Source: Clonostachys chloroleuca
Lineage: Eukaryota > Ascomycota > Sordariomycetes > Hypocreales > Bionectriaceae
DNA length: 64,000 nt
Direction of reading: 5' to 3'
NCBI GenBank assembly: GCA_037952775.1
Contig: JBANAY010000003.1
Location: 33,480,001-33,544,000, forward strand
A program made the position numbers and the translations under genes. Shown here piece by piece: positions 37,050 through 48,325 of this stretch. Under the pieces are notes generated by a model that worked only from the letters and a program-made list of their open reading frames with translations, had not been told where the DNA came from and did no database searches. Every line of letters starts with the position of its first letter. The first letter of the stretch is position 1.

Positions 37050-38558
37050 ATGTCGCCTTATTCTCTACTGTTGACCTTTGGGTCACTCGCTGCCGCCGCT
37101 TTTGTGAAGGATCCTGAAATCGTCAACCCCCGCGGCCAGAAGGACTCATCATGGTCACCAGCTCGGGAGACCAGCGTCGCCGAGGTGGAAGCAAGAGCTG
37201 CTGAACAATGGTCGCCCCGCCCAACTGACGGACCTGGCCTGGACGCCGTAGAGCTGTTCCCTCGTCTTGACGGCTATACTCTTCCCAAGGGCACCTGCGG
37301 GTTTGTTTCCTCAAACGAAGGTGAGTTTCCAATCACATCCCCAACTTCACTCCAAGCCAGAGGAAAACAAGCCGGCGCTAGTATTCTAAGTCTTCAATGC
37401 GACTGACATGAACTTGCACAGTTGCGTACGGTTGTATCAACACCGCCGCTACTTGCACTTACTCCGATGACTACATTGGCTGCTGTGTGCCAAACCAAGA
37501 TTGCTCGCGGGTTCAGACGACTTGCATCAACAGCGCTCAAGCTGCTACAGGCGCCTGCAATCTACCCAAGGACTTTCACACCCTTTGCTGGTTCGTCTCC
37601 CCTTCGCAGATGAAAGCCATGACCAGCCCCAAGTTGTTTATTCTTAGATCTTTTGGCTGATACGTAATCTCTCTGTAGCACTGCGGCAACTCTCGGACAA
37701 TGTTGGACATGGCTGTTCTCAACTACATCTGGTGGTAACACGATGAGTTACTCATTCCTTGATTGCTCAACGAGGCAGGGCACCGGTACTCTCTTGGCCT
37801 ACGACCCTACTTGGTCAAGGACGCATATTCCTTCAACCTCTACATCCTCCTCCTCTTCGTCTTCGTCGACAAGCAGCTCCACTAGGACTTCATCAGCAGC
37901 ATCTACGAGCACCTCCGCGACTGGCGGCGGTGGTGGCAGCTCGACGAATGTTGGAGCAATTGCTGGTGGAACAGTCGGTGGTGTCGCAGCTCTCGCCCTT
38001 GTTGGTGTCGCTGCATTCCTCCTCATTCGTCGACGCAAGAAGAATGGCGAGGGCTCAGAAGTAAAGAGTTCTCCTCCCGCACCATCTACCGCCCATCCTT
38101 CGACCACGATGAGCCCCCCGCCGCCCACGATTACCCCATCCAGCCCCGGAAACACAACAATTTACCCCTCGGGAGTCCCAACCAACTTTACTGGCTACTC
38201 ACCTTCGCCAGGCTACGAGCAGATGAGCCCCCAAAGCACAGCGGCCTATCCGATGTATCCCAACCAGCAGCCATACGCTCCTCCTCAGTTTGCTCCTGGC
38301 CAGCAGCCCCAGCAGCCATATTACCCTCAGGGCCCCTATGGATACCAGCCCCAGAACAACCCCAGCCCCGATGTGCCGTCCCCCAGTGCTCCTTCGCCCG
38401 GTGTTCCCCCCTCACATGGTGGCCCATCACCTGGCGCTGTAGGCATTGGCGCTGTAGGCGCACCTCCTGTTCCTCCGCCGCAGCATCAGCAGCATGCTAC
38501 TGAGCTGCCAACCATCAACCCCATTGGTAATGAGTCGAACCGTGCTGAGCTGCAATAA
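37050..38558 (+). CDS. Secreted/single-pass cell-surface protein with Cys-rich ectodomain (WSC/Mid2-like layout)
   Basis: Three exons, 37050-37320, 37422-37590 and 37679-38558, give 439 aa. A signal peptide (MSPYSLLLTFGSLAAAAF, about 1-18) is followed by a Cys-rich ectodomain (about 85-190) with GCINTAATC, IGCCVPNQDC and LGQCWTW. A Ser/Thr-rich stalk (about 197-228), probably O-mannosylated, comes next. A Gly/Ala/Val membrane segment (about 239-262) is followed by the RRRKK stop-transfer. The cytoplasmic tail is Pro/Gln/Tyr-rich (PYYPQGPYGYQP) and ends ESNRAELQ. This is the overall design of fungal wall-stress sensors (Wsc/Mid2) and of many plasma-membrane proteins of unknown role. The ectodomain is not a clear WSC domain, so a sensor role is only inferred. 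ATG 37050 gives the signal peptide. Confidence 0.8.
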
Positions 38559-39005
38559 TTTCCGCCAAATCCTATTTGGACCAGAGACGACTCGAGCATG
38601 GACACTTAAGGACAAGTTGTTTCTTTGATTGGCACGGGGGTGTGCTTTTTGCGAGAAGGGGACTGCGGCGTAATCGGATTTCTTTTCCCGGACATAGATG
38701 AAAGATATATTGTGCTGGTGTGGCATACGGTTTTATTTTCCTTTGCATATCACGAGCCTTCTCTTCGATGGAACCCTTTATTTACCTATTCTGCCGAAGT
38801 ATATAGCATGGCAATTCAGGGATTCCTGTCTTGAATTTATATCATCAGTTCATTATAATCAATTGATACCGTTCACTACCCAAAAAAAAAAGGAAAAGGA
38901 AAAAAAAGAGAGATAGAAAAGAGAAAGAAGAAGAAAAAAGGACCAATTCTGTTTGTCCTCTCATTAGTCATAACTCAGATTCCCACACATTACCCTGAGC
39001 GAGCA
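38559..39005. other. Convergent intergenic gap with purine-rich tract
   Basis: The 3' flanks of two convergent genes. An almost pure A/G stretch lies at 38882-38941. Confidence 0.6.
38882..38941. repeat. Purine-rich low-complexity tract
   Basis: About 60 bp made almost only of A and G, with runs of nine to eleven A. Confidence 0.85.
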
Positions 39006-40643
39006 TCACATATCCTTGGCCACTGAGTTGGCCCACCACTCATCCCACTTGAGGACCTTGCTCTCGTGCCGAGCCTCTTCGGCCGCGAATACCATGGCGT
39101 GCGCCCGGATGATCTCCTCCAGGGTGCAGCCGATGAGCTCGTTCTGCGCCGTCTCGGCCTCCCAGGCGTGGTTCTTGACCTTGTCGCACGCGAGGACGAA
39201 CTGCCGGGTGAGGCCCATGTCGCCGCCGCCGTGGCCGACGTCCTCGATCTTGGGGTAGTAGCTGCGGGTCTTCTTGGTGGCGAAGTCCTCGACGGTGATC
39301 TTGAACGAGTCGGCGTAGATCTCGCCGTGCTCGCCGTAGAAGTAGGAGTAGCGGTCGCACTGCTTGGTGGTCTGGGCGACCATGTGGAAGGTGGCGCGCT
39401 TGGCCGGCAGGGGGCCGTCGTCCCAGGTCATGGTGACGAACTCGTCGTCGCAGACGTTGTTGTCCGCCTCGAAGACGCAGCGGCCCCACCAGTTGCGGGA
39501 GCTCACCTCCTCGGCCGGCATGGTGGCGGCGTCGTAGTCCTCCTTGAGGAGCTTGGTGAGGGCGGCCTGCTTGTCGTGGTAGGTCGGGTAGTCCTCGATG
39601 TCGGGCATGACGACGCTCATGGGCCAGCGCGTGTTGCCGGCGCCGAGGCCGCGGAACTGGGGGCCCAGGTAGATATGCTTGGCCGAGTACTTGCAGCCCT
39701 CGTCGCCGAGGGGGCACCGCATGCAGTTCGTGGCGGAACCGGCGGCGGCGGGCTTGCGGCTCTTCTTGAAGTACTGCAGGCCGCCGGTTGAGGTGACGGT
39801 GGAGGGCAGATGGGGCTCGCCCTGGCCGGCTTTCTCGGGGGAGCACAGGAGCCAGAGGATGAGGTCGATGTCGTGGCAGCTCTTGGTCAACAGGGAAGGC
39901 CCAGTCGTCTTGTCGTTTCGCCAGTTGCCCCGGACGTAGGAGTGCGTGTAGTGCCACCAGCCAACGGGTTCTGTGTGGACTAGACTATTGAGGTCGCCGA
40001 TGACGCGGTCCTCGACGAGCAGCTTGCGCAGCAGGATGTTGTGAGGGCTATACCGGAGGACGTGGCCAATGGAGAAGATCTTGGAGCTGGAGTGTTGCCT
40101 GATTGCCTTGTACATGTCCAGGCAGTCCTGAAGCGAGCAGGCGAGGGGCTTCTCGCACATGATGTGCAGACCCAGAGGGGCGAGGGCAACTACCACGTCG
40201 CGGTGCATCTCGTCCAAGACGCAGATGAAGGCGCCGTCGACGCCCTCGGGCACATTCTCCTCTCCTGCTGCCACTCGCCGCCGGCGGTCAAACTCGTAGG
40301 TCACAAAGTCGTTCCAGTGAGAGAAAGACTGGCCTTCCTTGGGCTTCTCATTCTCTCCCCAGATGAAGTTCTTCCCGAGGCTTTCTCGCTTGTAGTCGTG
40401 TGGCTCAGCAACGGCGGTGATTAAGCCATTGCTCGCTTTCGCCGCGGCCTCAGCATAGTTGCGGCCACGAGAGCCTGCACCAATGATGATGAACCGAGGA
40501 GGGTTCTCAGACATGGGCGGCTTCTGAGGCGGCACAATGACGGGTGCTTGGTCCACGGTATCCGTCTCGGAACCTAGGACCACAAGGTCGTCCACGCGCG
40601 TGCCTGGGTAGGCGCTCTTGATGCCATCTCGGAGCAGAACCAT
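39006..40643 (-). CDS. GFO/IDH/MocA-family NAD(P)-dependent oxidoreductase
   Basis: A single exon of 545 aa from ATG 40643 (MVLLRDGIKS). The frame is open further upstream but without an ATG. The N-terminal Rossmann fold has RFIIIGAGSRGRNYAEAA (GxGxxG at about 55-60). The family-defining CEKPLA lies at about 163-168, GHVLRYSP further on, and KSCHDIDLILWLL later. The C-terminal alpha/beta domain follows. A Cys-containing insert (CMRCPLGDEGCKYSA) is unusual for the superfamily and could bind a metal or be structural. Members oxidise or reduce sugars, inositols or related polyols; the substrate is unknown. The gene is strongly G/C-ending at third positions, which creates long antisense ORFs. It is divergent from oligoribonuclease. 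Confidence 0.85.
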   Translation of the reverse strand: MVLLRDGIKSAYPGTRVDDLVVLGSETDTVDQAPVIVPPQKPPMSENPPRFIIIGAGSRGRNYAEAAAKASNGLITAVAEPHDYKRESLGKNFIWGENEKPKEGQSFSHWNDFVTYEFDRRRRVAAGEENVPEGVDGAFICVLDEMHRDVVVALAPLGLHIMCEKPLACSLQDCLDMYKAIRQHSSSKIFSIGHVLRYSPHNILLRKLLVEDRVIGDLNSLVHTEPVGWWHYTHSYVRGNWRNDKTTGPSLLTKSCHDIDLILWLLCSPEKAGQGEPHLPSTVTSTGGLQYFKKSRKPAAAGSATNCMRCPLGDEGCKYSAKHIYLGPQFRGLGAGNTRWPMSVVMPDIEDYPTYHDKQAALTKLLKEDYDAATMPAEEVSSRNWWGRCVFEADNNVCDDEFVTMTWDDGPLPAKRATFHMVAQTTKQCDRYSYFYGEHGEIYADSFKITVEDFATKKTRSYYPKIEDVGHGGGDMGLTRQFVLACDKVKNHAWEAETAQNELIGCTLEEIIRAHAMVFAAEEARHESKVLKWDEWWANSVAKDM

Positions 40644-41741
40644 CTTGAATGCTGTTGGCTTTCTCTCTCGTCTCTGGGGAGGGTCAGGGGATAACACTGG
40701 TGGTATATTTATGTAGGAAGGAGGAAGGTTGAGCAAGGAAAGGGGGTTGGCTCGTCAGTAGGACAGTCAGGCGACACGAGATAGCAAGAGACTGAAGAGT
40801 GAGGGAGAGACCGACCAGCAGACCATCGAGATATACATTCCATTCATCGAACATGTCGTCCGCCCAATGAGCGGAACATTTATCTATGCAGATGGATCAT
40901 ACCCTTGCAACGCTTCACCACTTGAGCACCAATGCCAGCCAAGGGATTGATCATCACCGGCACGAGGGCGGGAATTCGGGGGGAGCGGTGCAGTAGGGTG
41001 GTGCGGAGGCTTACTTTTAGTGTGGGTTAGTGGAGGAATGGATTGACAGGCGGCTGCCTCCAGCAGCTTTTAGTTGCTCTGTCCTGCCCTGGGCCCGGCA
41101 CTGGGATCTCCACTGGGCGTCGCTGCTGGATCCAGCCAAATCCCTCGAAGCCAAATCAATCGAGCCTGTGATCATACTGTCTAACCTGGAGGAGTCTATC
41201 AACAATCCGAGCGAGGGTTCTCTTCTGCCAATTGAGATGAAGTCTATCTGTGTACAATGCAGCCATGTATTCTCTACCCGAGTGAACTCTGTCTACAGCT
41301 GGTATGCTTGTTTGCAGCAGCTGCAGCAAGTGTACCCACCGGGGCTAAGCATGTACACTTTCTTATCTGCCTGGACAGGCGGCAACTTTCTTGTATCTCT
41401 GTGACACCCTCGGTGAGATAGGCACCGAAATTATCGACTTAGATTCATATGGAATACGGAACACGGGCTCATCATAATAGCCCAGCATACAATGAATAGC
41501 CCAGCTTGCCAGGGTGCCGTAGTACATCTTGACCCTCGGACTGATGCCTCCTTGAGGTACAGCTCACAAAATAGAGGGACCTGACCCGACCCTAACACCA
41601 CCTCAAGTGGCAACGTTGTAGGCCACCACCAAAGACAAAAAAAACCAACCTCATTGTCCATTTCCGCCCACCTGCAGCTTCACCGGCACACCAACAAGTC
41701 GCACCGCACATCACTGCATAAACCCTCGCTTCGTATCAGCG
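40644..41741. promoter_or_regulatory. Shared divergent promoter region, oxidoreductase / oligoribonuclease
   Basis: About 1.1 kb between divergent starts. Pyrimidine-rich sequence lies before 41742. No specific element was assigned. Confidence 0.4.
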
Positions 41742-42789
41742 ATGGCTTCCGAGACTAGCAATGCCCCTGAGCCCCGGCGAGGCGTCACAGATGATCCTCT
41801 AGTGTGGATTGATTGTGAGGTACGAAGACCCCCATCATTTTTCACACGGCACTCTCTTTGCTCAATAATCACCTGATGCTTCATGGTGGCTCCTCTATGC
41901 CCTCAATTCCCAACTTTCAACTATCATTCTCAATGTTCGCCATTGGTATACTTTGATGTGAGAACAAAAGAAAGCTTGAAGGCAGATCACTCATTGTGTA
42001 CTTCTTTTCATTCATTTTTCGCTGTATATATACATACTAAAATGAGAACTGCGTCCCGCTTAGATGACTGGCTTGAACCCAGACACCGAGGAGATCCTGG
42101 AAATATACTGCATTCTCACAACAGGCAACCTCGAGGTTCTAGATGATGAGGGTTTCCACGCAATCATCCACTGGCCTGCATCGCGCCTAGACCAGATGGA
42201 CGAATGGTGCACCAACACCCATGGAAATTCAGGCCTCACCGATGCAGTCATCAAGTCCACCACCACGCCTGACGAGGCAGCTGCGGGCCTGTACAACTAC
42301 ATCACCAAGTTCATCCCAGAGCCCCGCAAGGCCCTTCTGGCAGGCAATAGCATCCATGCCGATCGCATGTTCCTGCGCAAGGAGCCCTATAACAAGGTTC
42401 TCGACCATCTTCACTATCGCCTGCTGGATGTTACCAGTATCAAAGAGGCAGCCCGCAGGTGGGCAGCTCCCCGTGTGACCAAGAAGGTGCCCTCCAAGAA
42501 AGGACGGCATCAGGCGCGAGACGACATCCTCGAGAGCATCGAGGAGGCTAAGTACTACCGCGACGCTGTATTTGGTCAGACGTTGGAGAAAGTAGAACAC
42601 TCCGGTCCCGCCAAGTCTCGTAAGAAGGCCAGTGTCGGGGAGCCTGGCCGACAAATGATTCCCAATTGGCATGGCAAAGTCGAGGAATCCTCTCAGCAAC
42701 ACTCTCGCAAGAAGTCCAACGCCGACGAGCCAGGCCATTCCATCCTTGCAGGCATGAGCACTTGGCAGGACAAGACGAAAGGCCCTTGA
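41742..42789 (+). CDS. Oligoribonuclease (REXO2/Orn, DEDDh exonuclease) with C-terminal repeat
   Basis: Two exons, 41742-41819 and 42064-42789, give 267 aa. The splice rebuilds the first catalytic motif WIDCEMTGLNPDTEEILEI (D and E of DEDDh). Further motifs are LAGNSIHADRMFLRKE (second D) and HYRLLDVTSIKEAARRW. The closing HQARDDILESIEEAKYYRD holds the catalytic His and Asp. The enzyme degrades very short RNA oligonucleotides to mononucleotides, in mitochondria and cytosol in eukaryotes. The catalytic fold ends near residue 195. The remaining 70 residues are extra: a Lys/Ser-rich tail made of two similar 29-residue units starting at 42589 and 42676. No clear mitochondrial presequence is seen. 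ATG 41742 is the only start joining the first motif. Confidence 0.9.
42589..42762 (+). repeat. Tandem 87-bp (29-residue) duplication in coding sequence
   Basis: Two adjacent units, 42589-42675 and 42676-42762, begin KVEHS and KVEES. They share SRKK and then a GEPG/DEPG step followed by a hydrophobic pair. The spacing is exactly 87 bp, so the frame is kept. Confidence 0.65.
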
Positions 42790-43552
42790 TTGTGTTCCAT
42801 TCTGGACTCTCCGAATGACATCAAAGTCGGATCGCATGAACCCACTCTTCTCCATCAAGTCAATAGAGCCCAATGTTGCCACAACTCTCCCATTGGCATA
42901 TAAGCACATCAAATACCGTACCAAACGAGCGTATATGTGCAGGGGATACACAAAACGTCTATGCTCTACATACACAACCATTCATGGTTGAGCACGTCTC
43001 CAAAATCAGAACACTCTATGCATGGTCCAACAGACAGTTTCAGACTAGGCTCATAATAAAACCAAGTACATATTATTTCAAGCACAATCAAACTCTCCAC
43101 CTGTTATTTCGTCGACCAAGTGATGAATACGACCCTGGCCGCGGAAAGGGGAGGTTAATTAGCCACTTGCTGCTAACACCAATAGTCTGCCACTCCACAA
43201 TATTCGCACTGTCTTTGGCAGCCGGTCGCAGAGCATCAAGTGACAGATATACAGTGTCCGTACAGTGCAAACATCGCCCCTCTGGCAATGTCAACACCAC
43301 CCCACCATCAGATGCCACCCAAATAGATCTACACAACCAACCACATGCACCAGCAGCAAGCTAGCTTGGTTCTGTCTCCTTTTGCCCCTCACGTCATTAC
43401 CTGCAATACCGTTTTCTTCTGTCTCGGGGACATCTTGCAGAATATATATCTGCCACCTCAACCCCAATCCCGCCTCCCAATTCCTCTCAATCATCTCTCC
43501 CTTATTGACTCTCTCCCCCACCTACTTACCCCACCTCCGAACTCCAGCAACA
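42790..43552. promoter_or_regulatory. Promoter region of phosphoglucomutase, CT-rich leader
   Basis: The last 150 bp before the start codon is strongly C/T-rich on the plus strand, a common mark of highly expressed fungal genes. A TATA-like AATATATAT lies near 43440. The left part is the 3' flank of oligoribonuclease. Confidence 0.5.
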
Positions 43553-45509
<1,957 letters not shown>

Positions 45510-45972
45510 GTGTTCTTTTCGTGAGCGAAGGGCGAGGGGGGGGGGGGCGCAAGTCATCCCTTCTCCGAACTGAAGCTTGCTTTGTAGCGATTAGGGGATG
45601 GGCTCTCTCTCAAAATGAAAATAAGAGCGAGTACCCAATGAATTGATGATTACATACATACAAATTATTAACAATGGCACATGAAGCATTATTGGCTCAG
45701 ACAAGAACCCTCTTCTTTTTGAAACACACACGGGATAAACGAATGAAAAAGAATAGATGATGTAGTGAGATTATTAGCTAAATGAACATGGAAGAAGCAA
45801 AACCATCGGCTCGTTCCCCGTCTTCATACGCATTCAGTCGTGGCATCACGTCCTATCAGGGAGGTGAGCTTCAAACATAGAAGGAGAAGGGATCAAGAGT
45901 AAAAAAGAGGAGCTTGGTCAGCCCAACCCCAACAACGCCTCGCAAGGGGGGTATAAATGCAATCTGATTGGC

Positions 45973-46018
<46 letters not shown>

Positions 46019-46172
46019 TAAAACATCGTGTCCTCCCATATATAACAGGGGATTCGTAAGTATCATTTCATTTCAAGACGTTAAAAGTCGTGTCAAGTCG
46101 TCAGAGGATGATGCCCGGGCCGGATGTCATTACGGCTCACTGGCGCTAGGTGACGGTGTCGAGTTGGTGTGG
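45510..46172. other. Convergent intergenic gap with long poly-A
   Basis: The 3' flanks of phosphoglucomutase (+) and the ten-exon orphan (-). It contains a G run near 45536-45547 and a 41-nt A run at 45976-46016. Confidence 0.65.
45976..46016. repeat. Poly-A homopolymer (41 nt)
   Basis: Uninterrupted run of 41 A in the gap between convergent genes. No target-site duplication or retroposon body was recognised beside it, so it is treated as a simple repeat. Confidence 0.9.
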
Positions 46173-48325
46173 TTAGAAGCGTTTGGGCGCTTTGCCTTGT
46201 GTCAGGAGGCGAGGGAAGAGGTCCTTGAATCGGTTGCATGCTGCGAGAGGTTTCTGTGTTACTAGGAGGGTTGCTTTTTTTTTTTTTGAGGGAGCCCAGA
46301 GGGGGGTGGGTTGGAGAAAGGAAGGTACTCACATTCTTCGCTGTGGAAGGATATTTCAAAAGCACCGGCATTGCCGCGTCTCTGCGTCTGCTGCCGATAG
46401 TTCTGGCAGAAGACGTAGAGCTGGATGTCGGCTAGACGGATCCTCCGCCGAGAGACTCGCTTCAGCCAGGTGGGAGACGACGATTGGTGGGTTACTGTGA
46501 CACAAGCACCGTTAGTCGAGCCTTCGTTCGAGAACATAAATGATCTGCAGAGCAACCGGCCGGGTGGCAGTGCAGTGTTGGTTGTACGAACCAAATGCCG
46601 TCCATACGGGGCAGCTTCGCAGCTCCCCTTCCCAGACAGCCGCGTGCAAGCGGATGCCGCCGGTCAAGACGTCTTTGTAGACGATCAAGGAGTGCCAGAA
46701 GCCGTCGTCGGATATTCTCCTAGAGCCATGTGTCAGAAATGCAAAATATACACTCAAGTAGAAATCACAAGCACGTACGCATGGAACAGCATGCGCTCAC
46801 TGCCGAGGATGTAGTCCTCTGGAGGCATCTCGACAGTCATATCATTACGTGCTTTGAGCACTACAAACGTACAAAAGGTAAGGACGAGTTCTAAGAATCA
46901 AGAGTCGTATTAGTCGAGCAGGACAAGTTGAGAAGAAAATGTGGAAGGGCAGGGTATGAGAGTGTAGTGCTGCTCTCGAGTATTCACCTTCCCAGGTCAC
47001 GAAGTTCAGGATCGCCCAAGTTTTGAAGCAGACATCCTTGCGGCTCCATCGCTTTAATATCAAGCAGCTGCCTTCTCGCTCGACACATAATTCATGTGCA
47101 CCACGGCGAGAGAACCAAGCGCTTCCCGTTTCGGGGTCCAGTGCTCGAAGCAGAAGGTATGGCGATTGGTCATAGCCGTCCTCAAAGGCCGTGAGGCTCA
47201 TTCGGTCGTCGTTGAAGGTCCTGTTGATATTCATGTAAGTTCATAATGATCTTCTCCTTGGTACGAAGTAGGGGGCAGTACCGGCGGAAGAGTATTCTCG
47301 AGTTCTCGGCAATCCAGAAAGAACCCCACAGCTGGTGCGGACCAGCTGATATCGACCTAAAAATAAACAAAATTCAGGAACCGTTCCATATGATATGGTA
47401 GTCGGTGGGGAAAGGGGGAAGCATACTGTTGTTGATTCCTCATAGCCGTTCGCGAGGGGAGAGGCAGGGAGAAGATCTGCTCGGCCCAATGCGTAACCTA
47501 TCGACAGTAGAGTCAGACAAACGTTTGCTTTTAGTACACACAGAGATGAACAAGGCAGTGACAGTACCGGTTCAACTTCGAAGGACAGAACAGCAGAACG
47601 CATCTGCGGACCGACATCAACAGGAGGTGGAGCTGTATAGGTGGACAACGGTTATACAATTGTCCAGATCAAGAAGGATTGATAGTAACCTACGAATATT
47701 TCTTTTCTCACGTAGCTGGAGGATTTTAGTGCGGGCATTCTCAAGCCCGTTGAGATCGAAAGTCGATGACCTATATTGAGAGGGGTTTCGGTCTTAGACT
47801 TGGCATCATTCTCACGGGGGGTTGATGATAGTCGCCGGGCATAACCGGGCATGACTTGATTGGACTCACCTGATCAAAACATCCCGAAGGGATTTGAGGA
47901 AATAGTTGTATAGTGTGAATCGCTGCGGCAGAGGCAGACCGTCGCTCTCGGCGGTGAGATGGTGGTACATCTTCCGCCAGCGGTTCTTCTTGGTGGCGGA
48001 CCGGTCCACGCAGTAGAAGAGGATGTCCCGGAGCGACCTCGAGAGGCACGGCAGAAGGATGTTGAGGAAGTTGAGCAGCGTCGGCACCCGGTCCCGGTGC
48101 ACCTGGGCAAAGTCGACCAGCTCCCGCAGGTGGGCCCCCGTTGGCGCGAATCTCCTCAATCGTGGCCGTCAGGTGCTGCGTGTTGCCCGTCACTCCACTC
48201 CGAAGCTTCTCGAGGTGGAAGACGATGGTGTCAGCCCTATCGGCCTCGAGACAGCAGCCGCTGAAGAGATGAAAGGCAACGGACCCGACGGGGTCCATCG
48301 CGGCAGTATAGGGAATGACCTCCAT
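46173..48325 (-). CDS. Conserved-looking hypothetical protein, ten exons, with a one-base frameshift
   Basis: Not recognised. Ten exons: 47870-48325, 47694-47770, 47568-47632, 47427-47497, 47282-47356, 46988-47220, 46779-46890, 46592-46719, 46333-46494 and 46173-46240. All have GT-AG boundaries, and every phase closes to 481 aa if the C5 run 48135-48139 (plus strand) is read as four bases. As written, exon 1 shifts frame after EEIRANG. The N-terminal region is helical (FHLFSGCCLEADRADTIVFH, DFAQVHRDRVPTLLNFLN, LPCLSRSLRDILFYCVDRSA). The middle has VTHWAEQIFSLPLP and GPHQLWGSFWIAENSRILFR. The C-terminal half includes FWHSLIVYKDVLTGGIRLHA and IRLADIQLYVFCQNYR, ending GKAPKRF. No membrane segment or signal peptide is apparent. 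The many spliced, in-phase, hydrophobic-patterned exons argue for a real, constrained protein. Confidence 0.78.

Noticed and set aside
39040..39957. Long alternative-frame ORFs (305 codons minus, 241 codons plus at 39066-39791) over the oxidoreductase gene
   Set aside because: They are shadows of strong G/C third-position bias. Their translations are Arg/Pro/Leu or Val/Ala/Asp low-complexity and unrelated to any family.
45976..46016. Poly-A run as the tail of a LINE/SINE-like insertion
   Set aside because: No element body or flanking duplication could be identified; treated as a simple repeat.
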